From positions 1 through 45,628 of the forward strand of contig NZ_JAELTU010000046.1 of assembly GCF_016429015.1 (NCBI RefSeq): DNA of 45,628 nucleotides. Direction: 5' to 3'. Positions within the stretch are counted from its first letter, which is position 1. Each line of letters starts with the position of its first letter. This DNA comes from Rhizobium sp. ASV20 (lineage in GTDB: Bacteria > Pseudomonadota > Alphaproteobacteria > Rhizobiales > Rhizobiaceae). Of this stretch, positions 17,008 to 25,093 are shown piece after piece. A program made the position numbers and the translations under genes. The notes below the pieces were generated by a model, which did no database searches, was not told the origin of the DNA, and saw only the letters and a list, made by a program, of their open reading frames with translations.

Positions 17008-17310
17008 CACCCTGCCGCGATACAAATGTCGACGCCTGTCGCTTGATGCCTCAGTTGGGTTCTATCTCATCCCAGATGGAAACTGGCATTCTTTGTCTTG
17101 CCCCGCATGGCGACGCGCCCGGGGACACGAAAGCGCCTGCCGCACACAAACCGGTCACGGACGAAGTCCGGCGACCAATGGGCATTGGCTTTCGCTGCAG
17201 CCAACATGGGGAACGCCGTCGCCGCCCAGGGCGGCCATTGACCCCATTGCCTTAAGACTGGCTTAAGGTGGTCCCCGTTTGTCTGGCTTCAAAGCGGAGA
17301 CAGACCCGAA
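17008..17310. other. Spacer holding the L,D-transpeptidase promoter
   Basis: No gene is seen. Near its end is the CTTAAG direct-repeat box (17251-17267), and a GCCGCCCAGGGCGGC inverted repeat lies around 17221-17235. A TTGACC at 17238-17243 resembles a -35 element, but the -10 is unclear. Confidence 0.45.
17251..17267. promoter_or_regulatory. PmrA-type box, CTTAAG-N5-CTTAAG, before the L,D-transpeptidase
   Basis: Two CTTAAG half-sites are separated by ACTGG (5 bases), an 11-bp period that fits the direct-repeat consensus YTTAAK-N5-YTTAAK of PmrA/QseB-like OmpR-family regulators. It ends 43 bases before the transpeptidase ATG. The same box stands before the two-component system at 21213-21229. 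Confidence 0.65.
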
Positions 17311-18030
17311 ATGCAAGACGTTGACATCATCATTCGCCGCCGAACGCTTCTGGTGGCCGCCGTTGTGGGCCTCCTCGCAGGCTGTTCCACCACGACGCCG
17401 ACGACGCAGACGGTTTCCTTGGCCACGCCAGGCAGCGATGAACCATTCCCCGAGACACCCGTGATCTATTCGGCGATGCCGCAGGAAGAGTTTCCGATCC
17501 CAGCGGTGGATCTGAGACAAGTCTCGCCGCAGTTCAGGCGGCAGGTTGTCGACTACCCGACAAACGAAAGGGTCGGGACTTTGATCGTCGACACGCCCAA
17601 CAAATTCCTCTACCACGTCCTGCCCGGTGGCAAGGCGATGCGGTATGGCATCGGCGTCGGTCGCGATGGCTTCTCGTGGTCGGGTCGGGCGACGGTCGCC
17701 TACAAGCGGGCCTGGCCGAAATGGACCCCGCCGGACGAGATGGTCGCACGCGATCCGCGCCTGCAGCCGGTCAGCAAGGAGAACGGCGGCATGGCGCCCG
17801 GCCTTCGAAACCCGCTTGGCGCTCGCGCGCTTTACATCCATCAGGGTGGGAAGGATACGCTCTACCGCCTTCATGGAACTCCCGAAGCATTCTCGATCGG
17901 CAAGGCGGTGTCGTCCGGCTGCATCCGGCTTCTGAACCAGGATGTCATCGACCTCTATAACAATGTCCGGGACGGCAGCGCGATCGTCGTCCTTCCCGAT
18001 CCGTCCATGCGGGAGCAACCCGGTGCGTGA
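17311..18030 (+). CDS. L,D-transpeptidase lipoprotein (YkuD domain)
   Basis: A 239-residue envelope enzyme that makes 3-3 peptidoglycan crosslinks or attaches proteins to the wall. A signal sequence ends in the lipobox LLAGC, so Cys25 is the likely lipidated residue. The YkuD domain spans about residues 87-233. Its catalytic signature is complete: LHGT with H188, then SSGCIRLLNQDV with S202, the nucleophile C204 and R206. It is the first gene after a PmrA-type box and is followed 34 bases later by a thiol-disulfide protein. Known biology of E. coli links such enzymes to DsbG, which repairs their oxidised catalytic cysteine. The precise crosslink made is not inferable. Confidence 0.92.
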   Translation: MQDVDIIIRRRTLLVAAVVGLLAGCSTTTPTTQTVSLATPGSDEPFPETPVIYSAMPQEEFPIPAVDLRQVSPQFRRQVVDYPTNERVGTLIVDTPNKFLYHVLPGGKAMRYGIGVGRDGFSWSGRATVAYKRAWPKWTPPDEMVARDPRLQPVSKENGGMAPGLRNPLGARALYIHQGGKDTLYRLHGTPEAFSIGKAVSSGCIRLLNQDVIDLYNNVRDGSAIVVLPDPSMREQPGA

Positions 18031-18064
18031 CGTCCATTCCAAACTCTTGAACAGGAGAGCAAAT

Positions 18065-18712
18065 TTGAGAAACGAAATCGAAATGCGGACGCTTGGACGC
18101 CGCACCTTCCTTCAAATATCCGTGCTTGCGGTTGCAGCGGCAGCAGTTCCGGCGATCGCCCTTGCTGACGATGACCTCGGCCTGGAGATGATCCTGCGCG
18201 ATCCGGCCGCGCCTGTTACCGGCAACCCCATGGGCAACCTCACCGTGGTCACCTTCCTCGACTATAATTGCCCTTGGTGCAAGAAAACGGCTGTGCCGAT
18301 GCGTGAGGCGGTCTCGAAGGATGGAGGTGTGCTACTGGTCTACAAGGACTGGCCGATCATCACAAAGGACTCGGTCGACGGCGCCCGGCTTGCGCTCGCT
18401 GCGAAATACCAAGACCGTTACGATGCCGTCCACGAGGCCTTGATGGCGATCAAGACACCCAAGGTGAAGGTTGACCAGATGCGGGACGTCGTCAGGAACA
18501 CCGACGGTGTCGACTTTGCCCGCCTTGAGGACGATCTTGCGAAGTACGAAGCCGAGATCTCCGCGCTGCTGAAACGAAACGACGATCAGGCGAGGTCGCT
18601 GGGCTTACGCGGCACGCCCGCCTTCATCGTCGGCAAATATCTCGTTCCCGGGGCGATACAGAGCGCCGACGAGTTCACGGACCTCTTTGCCAAGGCCCGT
18701 CAGCAGGGCTAA
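18065..18712 (+). CDS. DsbA/DsbG-like thioredoxin-fold protein with Tat signal (CPWC)
   Basis: A periplasmic thiol-disulfide protein of 215 residues. The Tat signal is GRRTFLQ followed by a hydrophobic stretch, with cleavage after IALA (about residue 34). The active site CPWC is at C69 and C72, and the cis-proline loop reads RGTPAF. Thr before the cis-Pro, as in DsbC/DsbG/ScsC, fits a reductase or sulfenic-acid-repair role better than an oxidase role. I start it at TTG 18065 because AGGAGA lies 6 bases upstream; ATG 18083 is the alternative and leaves the Tat motif intact. It is co-transcribed with the transpeptidase, and its stop overlaps the convergent second thiol-protein gene by four bases. 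Confidence 0.88.
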   Translation: MRNEIEMRTLGRRTFLQISVLAVAAAAVPAIALADDDLGLEMILRDPAAPVTGNPMGNLTVVTFLDYNCPWCKKTAVPMREAVSKDGGVLLVYKDWPIITKDSVDGARLALAAKYQDRYDAVHEALMAIKTPKVKVDQMRDVVRNTDGVDFARLEDDLAKYEAEISALLKRNDDQARSLGLRGTPAFIVGKYLVPGAIQSADEFTDLFAKARQQG

Positions 18713-19317
18713 CCACGCGCCTTCGCGATCGCGTCCTTCAGGCCCTTGCGGTCGAGGACGCCCGCGAAGGTCGTCGATCCCACCACGAAGGACGGCGTAC
18801 CAACGAATTTGAAGGCGGATGCCTGCAGCCAGTTGCGATCCAACAGGTTGGAGATCCACGCCTGGTTCGCGATCACGGCCTTGCCGACGTCTTCGAAAGT
18901 GAAGCCGACCTTCGAAAGCGCCTTTTCCACATCGGTCTGCTGCAGTTTCATCGGCGTGTGGAACATCGCGTCGAGCGTTTTCTCATATTTGCCGAGCTTT
19001 GCTGTTGCGAGCACCGCCTGCGCCGCGATGATCGACGCACCACCGAAGACCGGCCAATCCTTCATGACGAGCCTGACCTTGCCGTCCTGCTCGACCACCT
19101 CCCGGACGGTTTCGTATGATGTCTTGCAGTAAGGGCATTGATAGTCGAAATACTCGACCACGGTGACGTCACCGTTCGGATTGCCGAGAACGGGCGCTTC
19201 TGGGTCGCTCAGAACCAGCTCGCGGCTTGTTGGATCCGTCGTTGCGCGCGCGAGTGACGGAGGAAGTGTGGCGGCTAGGGCTGCGCCCACTGTGAAATGG
19301 CGGCGAGTAAGGTTCAT
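18709..19317 (-). CDS. DsbA/DsbG-like thioredoxin-fold protein with Tat signal (CPYC)
   Basis: A 202-residue periplasmic protein paralogous to the convergent neighbour. The signal begins MNLTRRHFTVG, a Tat-type motif, with cleavage after LARA. The active site DYQCPYC has C61 and C64, the same dipeptide (PY) as E. coli DsbG. The cis-Pro loop reads VGTPSF. The ATG overlaps the DsbD stop by four bases (ATGA), so it is translationally coupled to its probable electron donor. Together with the neighbour it gives two thiol proteins with different active-site dipeptides for one membrane reductase. Confidence 0.9.
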   Translation of the reverse strand: MNLTRRHFTVGAALAATLPPSLARATTDPTSRELVLSDPEAPVLGNPNGDVTVVEYFDYQCPYCKTSYETVREVVEQDGKVRLVMKDWPVFGGASIIAAQAVLATAKLGKYEKTLDAMFHTPMKLQQTDVEKALSKVGFTFEDVGKAVIANQAWISNLLDRNWLQASAFKFVGTPSFVVGSTTFAGVLDRKGLKDAIAKARG

Positions 19318-21161
19318 GAAGGGGCTCTCATGCTAGAAGCGGTGGATTGCGCGGTGGATTGCGCGGTCGCCGCAGCTTTCGCGGCGGCATCGATCACGTC
19401 CTGCGCAGACATTTCGCCGACCAGGCTGTCCGTCGCAGAAGCGTCCCTGCGGAAGAAGAGCATGGTCGGAGGACCGACAACACCGTTGTCCGTCATCAGC
19501 GTCTGCTTGGCCGGCGTCATTTGCGACAGATCGACGATGACAAGATGGGTATCAGCAAGGCCAACGGCAACCCGCGGGTCGGTCAACACCGAACGGTCGA
19601 TGACATGGCACGATACGCACCAGTCGGCCGTGAAGTAGACGAGGCTCGGCTTGCGACTGTTCGCAAGGGCGCTTCGCAGTTCCTCCTCGTTGGAAACACT
19701 TGCAAAATTCGCCTTGCTCAGGCCGGGTGACGTCGTCACGACGCTACCGCCCAATCCTTTCAACGGCTGGAGTATGCTTGTCGCACCGCTTGCCGCTCCA
19801 AAAGCGAGGAAGGCGCCGTAGAGGATGGCGAGAAGACTGCCGGATTTTGCCAACCTCCGCCCAAGCCCCGTCTGCGAAGACATGGTATCGAATGCGCCGA
19901 AGCACACGCCGGCCGTCACGAGGACTGCCGCAGAAAGCCCAAGCGTCACGGAAGGCTCGACCAGACGGTCGAGATACCAGACCGCCGTGCCGAGGAACAT
20001 AAAGCCGAAGAGCCAACGAACCTGGGTCATCCAAGCGCCTGCGCGCGGCAGCAGTGCCGCCCCCGACGTCCCGATGACGATAAGAGGAATGCCTTTGCCG
20101 ATCCCCAGTGCGAAGAGCGCGGCCGCGCCAAGCGCTATGTCGCCGGTCTTGGCGATGTAAAGGAGCGCACCTGCAAGCGGAGCAGTCACGCACGGGCCGA
20201 GCAACAGCGCCGAGGTGAAGCCCAGGATGGCCGTCGAAGCGATCGATCCTCGGAGCGCGCGTTGACGGCGCGCAAGTCGGTCCCGCAGGAATGCTGGAAG
20301 CTGGATCTCCACCATCCCGAAGCTGGCGATGGCGAGAAGAGCGAACACCCCAACCATCACTCCCACGGCCGTTCGCGACTGGAGTGCGATCTGGAAGCTC
20401 TGGCCGAGCCATGCCGCAAGCACACCGAACAGGCTGAAGGCGGCGGCAAGCGCGACGACGTAGACGACCGACAGGACGAATCCTTGTCCAGGCGACAGCG
20501 AGGCGCCCTGCCGCCCGAGGGTGGCCGCAAGGATAGGATACATCGGAAAAACGCAAGGCGTGAAGGCGAGAAGGATGCCGAGACCCATGAAGGACGCCAA
20601 CAGCAGGACCATCCCACCACGGCTCAGTATTCCATCGACCATCCCTGATCCGACATGTGCGGCAGGTTGTTCGACCGTCTGCGCGATCGCTGAAGGCGGA
20701 ATGGGCGTGAACGCCTTGAAAGCGGAACTGTCTGGCGGCCGTGACGCCAAAGGGTCGTCAGGTATCATGTTCAAGCCATCAACCTGGACGGTGCGCACCG
20801 GATAACAGATACCGCCGTCCTGGCAGCCTCGGAACGACAGTTTGAGCTTTCCCGGTGCATTGGCAAGCTTTGCTGTCGCCTGATCGAAATAGACTTCGGT
20901 GGTGCCGAAACCGGGATCGTCCTTCATCGTTCCCGCAGACGTCTGCAGGTCGAGCTTTCTCCCATCGTCCGCATTCGCCTCAAGGGCGTCGCGATAAAGG
21001 TAATATCCCTTTTTGATCTCCCACCGGAACGTCGCCATTGGGCCTGACCGGTCGACAGAGAGCTTGAAGGCGTCCTCCATCCTGATCGGCGCATTGACCG
21101 CGAATGCAGAGCTGCACAACGACAGCAGGACAAGGATCGCCAACGAAAGTTTGAGACGCAT
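19314..21161 (-). CDS. dsbD: DsbD-type transmembrane thiol-disulfide reductase
   Basis: A 615-residue inner-membrane protein that carries electrons from cytoplasmic thioredoxin to periplasmic thiol proteins. All three cysteine pairs of DsbD are visible: the N-terminal periplasmic domain with C113/C119 (GCQDGGICY), the eight-helix membrane domain with C203 (FTPCVFPM) and C324 (LGPCVTAPLAG), and the C-terminal thioredoxin-like domain with C515/C518 (DWCVSC). A signal peptide occupies residues 1-21. The extreme C-terminus carries a 12-bp tandem duplication giving AQSTAQST. It is coupled by ATGA to the CPYC protein gene and diverges from the two-component system, with a PmrA-type box between them. 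Confidence 0.93.
   Translation of the reverse strand: MRLKLSLAILVLLSLCSSAFAVNAPIRMEDAFKLSVDRSGPMATFRWEIKKGYYLYRDALEANADDGRKLDLQTSAGTMKDDPGFGTTEVYFDQATAKLANAPGKLKLSFRGCQDGGICYPVRTVQVDGLNMIPDDPLASRPPDSSAFKAFTPIPPSAIAQTVEQPAAHVGSGMVDGILSRGGMVLLLASFMGLGILLAFTPCVFPMYPILAATLGRQGASLSPGQGFVLSVVYVVALAAAFSLFGVLAAWLGQSFQIALQSRTAVGVMVGVFALLAIASFGMVEIQLPAFLRDRLARRQRALRGSIASTAILGFTSALLLGPCVTAPLAGALLYIAKTGDIALGAAALFALGIGKGIPLIVIGTSGAALLPRAGAWMTQVRWLFGFMFLGTAVWYLDRLVEPSVTLGLSAAVLVTAGVCFGAFDTMSSQTGLGRRLAKSGSLLAILYGAFLAFGAASGATSILQPLKGLGGSVVTTSPGLSKANFASVSNEEELRSALANSRKPSLVYFTADWCVSCHVIDRSVLTDPRVAVGLADTHLVIVDLSQMTPAKQTLMTDNGVVGPPTMLFFRRDASATDSLVGEMSAQDVIDAAAKAAATAQSTAQSTASSMRAPS
19339..19362. repeat. 12-bp tandem duplication at the dsbD 3' end
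   Basis: Two perfect adjacent copies of GCGGTGGATTGC lie within the C-terminal codons of dsbD and keep the frame, adding a four-residue repeat to the tail. Probably replication slippage. Confidence 0.8.
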
Positions 21162-21212
21162 TCTTTCTCCTTATGGGGTAGGCCATTAGCAGATACGGCT
21201 TGGGGCCGCCAG

Positions 21213-21229
21213 CTTAAGGCAGCCTTAAG
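21213..21229. promoter_or_regulatory. PmrA-type box, CTTAAG-N5-CTTAAG, between dsbD and the two-component system
   Basis: CTTAAG, GCAGC, CTTAAG: the same spacing and half-sites as at 17251. It lies 52 bases upstream of dsbD (minus strand) and 42 bases upstream of the response regulator, so it could serve divergent promoters, including autoregulation. Confidence 0.65.
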
Positions 21230-21270
21230 GTAGACAGCGGAGATCTCCGCTGCCGAAGATGGAGTGTTCG

Positions 21271-21933
21271 ATGCGCCTGCTCGTGGTGGAAGATGACGAT
21301 GTCCTGCTTGATGGTCTGAAGGTCGGATTGGAACTTGCCGGCTTCACTGTCGATACGGTGACAACGGTGGCGGATGCGCGTTCTGCCCTCGAGAACGCCC
21401 GCTTTGACGCTGTCGTCTTTGACGTGATGCTCCCCGATGGAACCGGCCTCGACCTGCTGCGGCATATCCGGGACCGCCGCGACCGGGTGCCGGTGCTGTT
21501 GCTGACAGCGAAGGACGCGACGGCCGACAAGATATCCGGCCTCGATGCCGGAGCAGACGACTATCTCGGCAAGCCCTTCGATCTCGATGAGGTCGCTGCG
21601 CGGCTGCGGGCCATCATCCGGCGCGGCGAAGGGCGCGCGGAAGGTATTCTTGAAAACCAGGGTTTAACGCTTGATCCTGCCAGGATGGAGGCCCGAAGAG
21701 ACGGGAATATCATCCCTCTGTCACGTCGCGAATTCGCGATCATCAACGCGCTCATGCAGAACCCGGGCATGATCTTCTCCAAGTCGGTGCTTGAAGAGAA
21801 ACTCTACGGCTGGCAGGAGGACGTCGAAAGCAACACGATCGAAGTCCACGTCCACAAGCTTCGCGCGAAACTCGGCACGACATTCATCGAGACCGTCCGT
21901 GGGGTCGGCTACCGGGTGGGAAAGGCCGACTGA
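21271..21933 (+). CDS. OmpR-family response regulator, PmrA/QseB-like
   Basis: A 220-residue transcription factor. The receiver spans residues 1-115 with the acidic pocket EDDD (7-10), phospho-acceptor D51 (VFDVMLPDGTG), and the conserved Thr and Lys in LLLTAKDA and GKPFDLDE. A winged-helix DNA-binding domain follows (PLSRREFAIINALMQNPG, then VESNTIEVHVHKLRAKLG and VRGVGYRVGK). ATG 21271 is preferred with GGAG 6 bases upstream over ATG 21259. The kinase gene overlaps its stop (TGATG). The nearby CTTAAG repeats fit the DNA recognition of PmrA-like members, so it probably controls the transpeptidase-Dsb genes and itself. Confidence 0.92.
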   Translation: MRLLVVEDDDVLLDGLKVGLELAGFTVDTVTTVADARSALENARFDAVVFDVMLPDGTGLDLLRHIRDRRDRVPVLLLTAKDATADKISGLDAGADDYLGKPFDLDEVAARLRAIIRRGEGRAEGILENQGLTLDPARMEARRDGNIIPLSRREFAIINALMQNPGMIFSKSVLEEKLYGWQEDVESNTIEVHVHKLRAKLGTTFIETVRGVGYRVGKAD

Positions 21934-23297
21934 TGTCCATCAGGGTAAGACTATTCACCGTTCTTCTTCTCATGACCGGAGTCGTCTGGCTCTCAGCCTG
22001 CGTCTGGATCTATGCGAGCACCAAGGAACGCCTTGAGCATGTCCTCGACGCACGGTTGGTCGAGTCCGCTAAAATGGTCAGTTCGCTCGTCGGGGATCGG
22101 CCTGTCATGGTGGGCTTCAACGGCGAGGCAGCACATTCCGGACGTGATCTGGAAACCGAGCCGGTGGAAGCACCGTCCTATGAGCGTCAGCTCGCTTGCC
22201 AGATCTGGTCGGTCACCGGGAAGCTGCTCAGCAAATCCGACAGCGCGCCCGTCGCGTCGCTCTCTGATCACGCTTCCGGGTTCCAGAACACGACGATCAA
22301 CGGCGCGGCCTGGCGCGTCTATGCCGTCATCAAGCCCGACCTTGGCGTGAGAGTTCTCGTCGGGGATAGCCTGCAGGTCCGGGACCGTCTCGTCGACGAC
22401 GTCATCAAGGGCCTGCTGTATCCGGCAATCCTCATCATGCCGTTGATGGTCGGCCTCATCTGGTTGTCGGTGTCAAAGGGGCTCGCTCCGCTGCAGAGAC
22501 TGGCAACAAGCCTGACTGCCCGCGACGCCTCGCAGCTTCATCCGTTTGTCGATCAGTGCACGGCCTCGGAGCTTCGTCCCATGATCCGCGCGCTCAACAG
22601 TCTGCTCTCCCGCGTCCAGTCTGCTCGGGAAAGGGAACAGGAGTTCATTACCTACGCTGCGCATGAGCTGAAGACACCGCTTGCCGGACTGAAGACGCAG
22701 GCACAGGTCGCGATGCGTTCGACCGACCCGGAAATGCAGCGTCAGGCGCTGAAACGGATCGAGCAGAGCGTCGACAGAACCAGTAGAATGGCGAGACAGC
22801 TCATCGATCTGGCGGCCGTCGACGCTGTAGATGATGCCGCTTGCCCCGCGCAGACGGCCGACGTCTCAGCCCTCATTCTCGATGTCGTGCACGATCTCGA
22901 ATTCCTCAAAAAATCACGGGGCGTCGAGGTGACCTACGCGGCACCGCAGCCGGCAAAACCTATCTCCATTGCTGCCGATGCATCGCTTCTACGACTGGCG
23001 ATCCGAAACATCATGGAAAATGCGGTGCAGCATGCACCACGCGGATCTGTCGTCGAGTGCACGACGCAAGTGGACGACGCGAAGCTGAGCGTCACCGTCT
23101 CCGACGAAGGGCCGGGTATCGCAGTCGATGAGCAGGAAAAGGTTCTTCAGCGGTTCTATCGATCGCCCCGTTCTGCGCCCGGTGGAAGCGGACTTGGCCT
23201 CGCCATTGTCAAAATGTCGATCGAGCGTCTCGGAGGGACGCTCAGGTTTGGAGGACAGGGGCCGCGTTTCCATGTCCATCTCGAAGTCCAGCGTTAG
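21933..23297 (+). CDS. Sensor histidine kinase, PmrB/QseC-like
   Basis: A 454-residue inner-membrane kinase. Transmembrane helices lie at about residues 7-27 and 160-180, flanking a periplasmic sensor of about 130 residues that contains a Cys (LACQIW). After a short HAMP-like linker, the HisKA H-box reads EFITYAAHELKTPLAGLKTQ with H244. The ATPase domain has an N-box (NIMENAVQHA), G1 (DEGPGIA) and G2 (GGSGLGLAIVKM). It is coupled to the response regulator by a one-base TGATG overlap. The ligand is unknown; cationic peptides, metals or envelope redox stress are family-typical cues, and a redox cue would fit the target genes. Confidence 0.92.
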   Translation: MSIRVRLFTVLLLMTGVVWLSACVWIYASTKERLEHVLDARLVESAKMVSSLVGDRPVMVGFNGEAAHSGRDLETEPVEAPSYERQLACQIWSVTGKLLSKSDSAPVASLSDHASGFQNTTINGAAWRVYAVIKPDLGVRVLVGDSLQVRDRLVDDVIKGLLYPAILIMPLMVGLIWLSVSKGLAPLQRLATSLTARDASQLHPFVDQCTASELRPMIRALNSLLSRVQSAREREQEFITYAAHELKTPLAGLKTQAQVAMRSTDPEMQRQALKRIEQSVDRTSRMARQLIDLAAVDAVDDAACPAQTADVSALILDVVHDLEFLKKSRGVEVTYAAPQPAKPISIAADASLLRLAIRNIMENAVQHAPRGSVVECTTQVDDAKLSVTVSDEGPGIAVDEQEKVLQRFYRSPRSAPGGSGLGLAIVKMSIERLGGTLRFGGQGPRFHVHLEVQR

Positions 23298-23346
23298 AGG
23301 ACACCCGACAGGATCTACGGGCAAGCGGACGCTTGTTTACATAGTC

Positions 23347-23535
23347 AGGCCGAGCTTCGGCGGCAGGCAATTCCTGCAATTGTCGCCCGCACCGTTTCGG
23401 GTCTCGGGCGACCCCGTGACTTCCAGCATGGGTGTGACAGACCTTTTTGGCAATGAGGGTTTCACTACACTTCATGAACGGGCTGACAAACTGCTTTACG
23501 GAGCCAAGAGTGCGGGCCGAAATCGAACTCGAAGC
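23347..23535 (+). pseudogene. GGDEF (diguanylate cyclase) C-terminal remnant
   Basis: In one plus-strand frame the translation contains FGGRQFLQLSP, then PVTSSMGVTDL and LHERADKLLYGAKSAGRNR. These correspond to the GGEEF-proximal strand and the very characteristic C-terminal segment of GGDEF domains (VTxSxGVA...ADxALYxAKxxGRN). The N-terminal half of the domain is absent, the active-site GG(D/E)EF reads GGRQF, and the frame is only open because it continues from antisense-like sequence in the kinase gene. A truncated, inactive relic is the simplest reading. Confidence 0.6.
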
Positions 23536-23868
23536 GCGATTAAGCCTGGGCCGGCGCTGAAGGCTCGTGCATGTGACGGAGCGATGATTGCCCAGGCCGA
23601 CAAAGCGCTCACCGTCTCGATATCTCCGAAACACCCCGGCGTTAAGTGGCGATCAACCCGCGGCCACGGGCGAGTGCGCGCCTTTTTTGAGATTGGCAGC
23701 CGCTATGGCTTCAGGAGTGCGCACGAGGCAAGTGCGGGAAAACATGACCGCACGACCGTCACGAGACGATCCCGCAACGGCGTATCACGTGATATGATCT
23801 TGGTTGGCGCAGCGCGACGTTTTGACCCTTCGCGCTGTGCCGGGCATTCAACCGCCTATCGAACGCGA
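23536..23868. other. Spacer after the GGDEF remnant
   Basis: Nothing else recognisable. The plus-strand frame stays open to 23985, but its translation has no family resemblance. Confidence 0.35.
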
Positions 23869-24267
23869 TCAGCTCGCAACCTCAGTGACCGAGAGCACGC
23901 GGACATCACCATCGCGGGCGATCCAGTGGATCGATTGCCCCTCCGACAGGCCCAACAACGCCACTCCGATGGGCGTGAGAATTGAGACCTTGTTCTCTTC
24001 GATGTTCGCCTCGCCGGGATAGACGAGGGTGACGGTTCGGGATTCACCGGATGCAATTGTGTAAGTTGCCGTCGTCCCGATTTGGACGGTCTGACGCAAT
24101 GCGGGCTCGTCGACCATGACTGAAGCACGCTCCAGCTCAGCCATCAATTCATCTGCGACTGCAGACTCTCTCTCCATCGCAGCCTGCGCCAAGGCGACAA
24201 GTCTTGCATAGTCGGCACTTCTCACAAAGATAGGCGGCTTTCCGGCCGGGTTGATACTGTCGTTCAC
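23869..24267 (-). CDS. Rnk-like GreA/GreB-family protein
   Basis: A cytoplasmic protein of 132 residues. An N-terminal helical part (FVRSADYARLVALAQAA through ELMAELERASV) precedes a C-terminal GreA/GreB-type FKBP-like domain. The latter is recognised by VQIGTTATYTIASGESRTVTLVYPGEANIEENKVSILTPIGVALLGLSEGQSIHW. This is the layout of Rnk, a regulator of nucleoside diphosphate kinase that binds RNA polymerase. The start is GTG 24267 with AGGAG 7 bases upstream; the frame stays open to 24414 but without a site. It is monocistronic. Gene name rnk is not assigned because several paralogues exist in rhizobia. Confidence 0.87.
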   Translation of the reverse strand: MNDSINPAGKPPIFVRSADYARLVALAQAAMERESAVADELMAELERASVMVDEPALRQTVQIGTTATYTIASGESRTVTLVYPGEANIEENKVSILTPIGVALLGLSEGQSIHWIARDGDVRVLSVTEVAS

Positions 24268-24742
24268 GCGAACTCTCCTGTGGCCAAGCGCTTCAACGCC
24301 TGGCAGATGAAATCGATAGGTTTTTGAGTCGCGCAAAAGAACCAAAAGCTGCCGCTCCCGTCTCCCGGGGCGCGACGGCGACCGGGAACGGGCTAATGTC
24401 CTGCCAGGGGACACATACGATACAGCACGTCGAGTACGTTCTTGCTCATTCCGGCAACATCGCTTTCGCCTGCATCCATGTCAAGCGATAGCTATTGTTG
24501 CGGGCGCAGGTGACGAATTGGATGGGAAGCATGGGCGGCGGCGGGACGGAGCCGATAATCAAGCCTTCGCATCGCCTGCCTTGAACAACCGCTTGACGAG
24601 GAGCCGGGTTGCGACGAGCAGGTCCCAGCAGCGGTTTTGCCCGCTCGCAAATCCCTAACGGGATGATGGGCCGGTCTTGGTGGTCAGAAATACCGATAAG
24701 GATAGGTGCGCGTTCGATTCCGTCATTCGAGCGGCGTCGAGG
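24268..24742. other. Spacer upstream of the Rnk-like gene
   Basis: No gene is supported. The stretch GCGTTCGATTCCG at about 24707-24719 resembles a tRNA T-arm, but there is no cloverleaf around it. Confidence 0.4.
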
Positions 24743-25093
24743 CTATTCCCGGGCTTCGGCCCAATGCGGATAGGTGACGTAGGCGGTCATGGCGCCCTCT
24801 CCTTCCGTCGTGATGGTGACGGATGCTCCCCTTGGCATGTAGACGATGTCGCCTGGCCCTGCCGTCACCGTGCCGTCGCCTGTCGACACGGAAAGCCGAC
24901 CACTTAAAATGATCATGACATCGTCAACCGCCATCGTTTCCGTGAGACTCTGATCCGGATCGTAGCGGCCGTATCCAATGGTAATCGGTCCGCCATGTCG
25001 CTCATCGACCAAATTTCCCACATATATGTCGGCATCTTGTCCCGGAGATCGAGACAGTTTCGCGTCGGTGATGCTGAATTTCTGAAGCTTCAT
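24743..25093 (-). CDS. Cupin-domain protein, EutQ-like
   Basis: A 116-residue single-cupin protein. The conserved barrel is seen in DVMIILSGRLSVSTGDGTVTAGPGDIVYMPRGASVTITTEGE, with the G-D-x-x-x-P-x-G cupin motif 2. The first cupin motif is degenerate and lacks the usual His pair, as in EutQ-like proteins, so metal binding is uncertain. The start overlaps the stop of the upstream receiver gene (ATGA), so the two are translationally coupled. The function is unknown; EutQ itself is linked to ethanolamine utilisation, but no other eut gene is present. Confidence 0.8.
   Translation of the reverse strand: MKLQKFSITDAKLSRSPGQDADIYVGNLVDERHGGPITIGYGRYDPDQSLTETMAVDDVMIILSGRLSVSTGDGTVTAGPGDIVYMPRGASVTITTEGEGAMTAYVTYPHWAEARE

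Noticed and set aside
19744..20556. Minus-strand frame of 270 codons within dsbD
   Set aside because: It overlaps the real dsbD frame and has an Arg-rich shadow composition.
23128..23985. A 285-codon plus-strand gene
   Set aside because: It begins inside the kinase gene in another frame and only its middle resembles anything (the GGDEF relic); treated as a pseudogene fragment.
24690..24735. tRNA-like T-arm GCGTTCGATTCCG
   Set aside because: No matching acceptor, D or anticodon stems are present around it.
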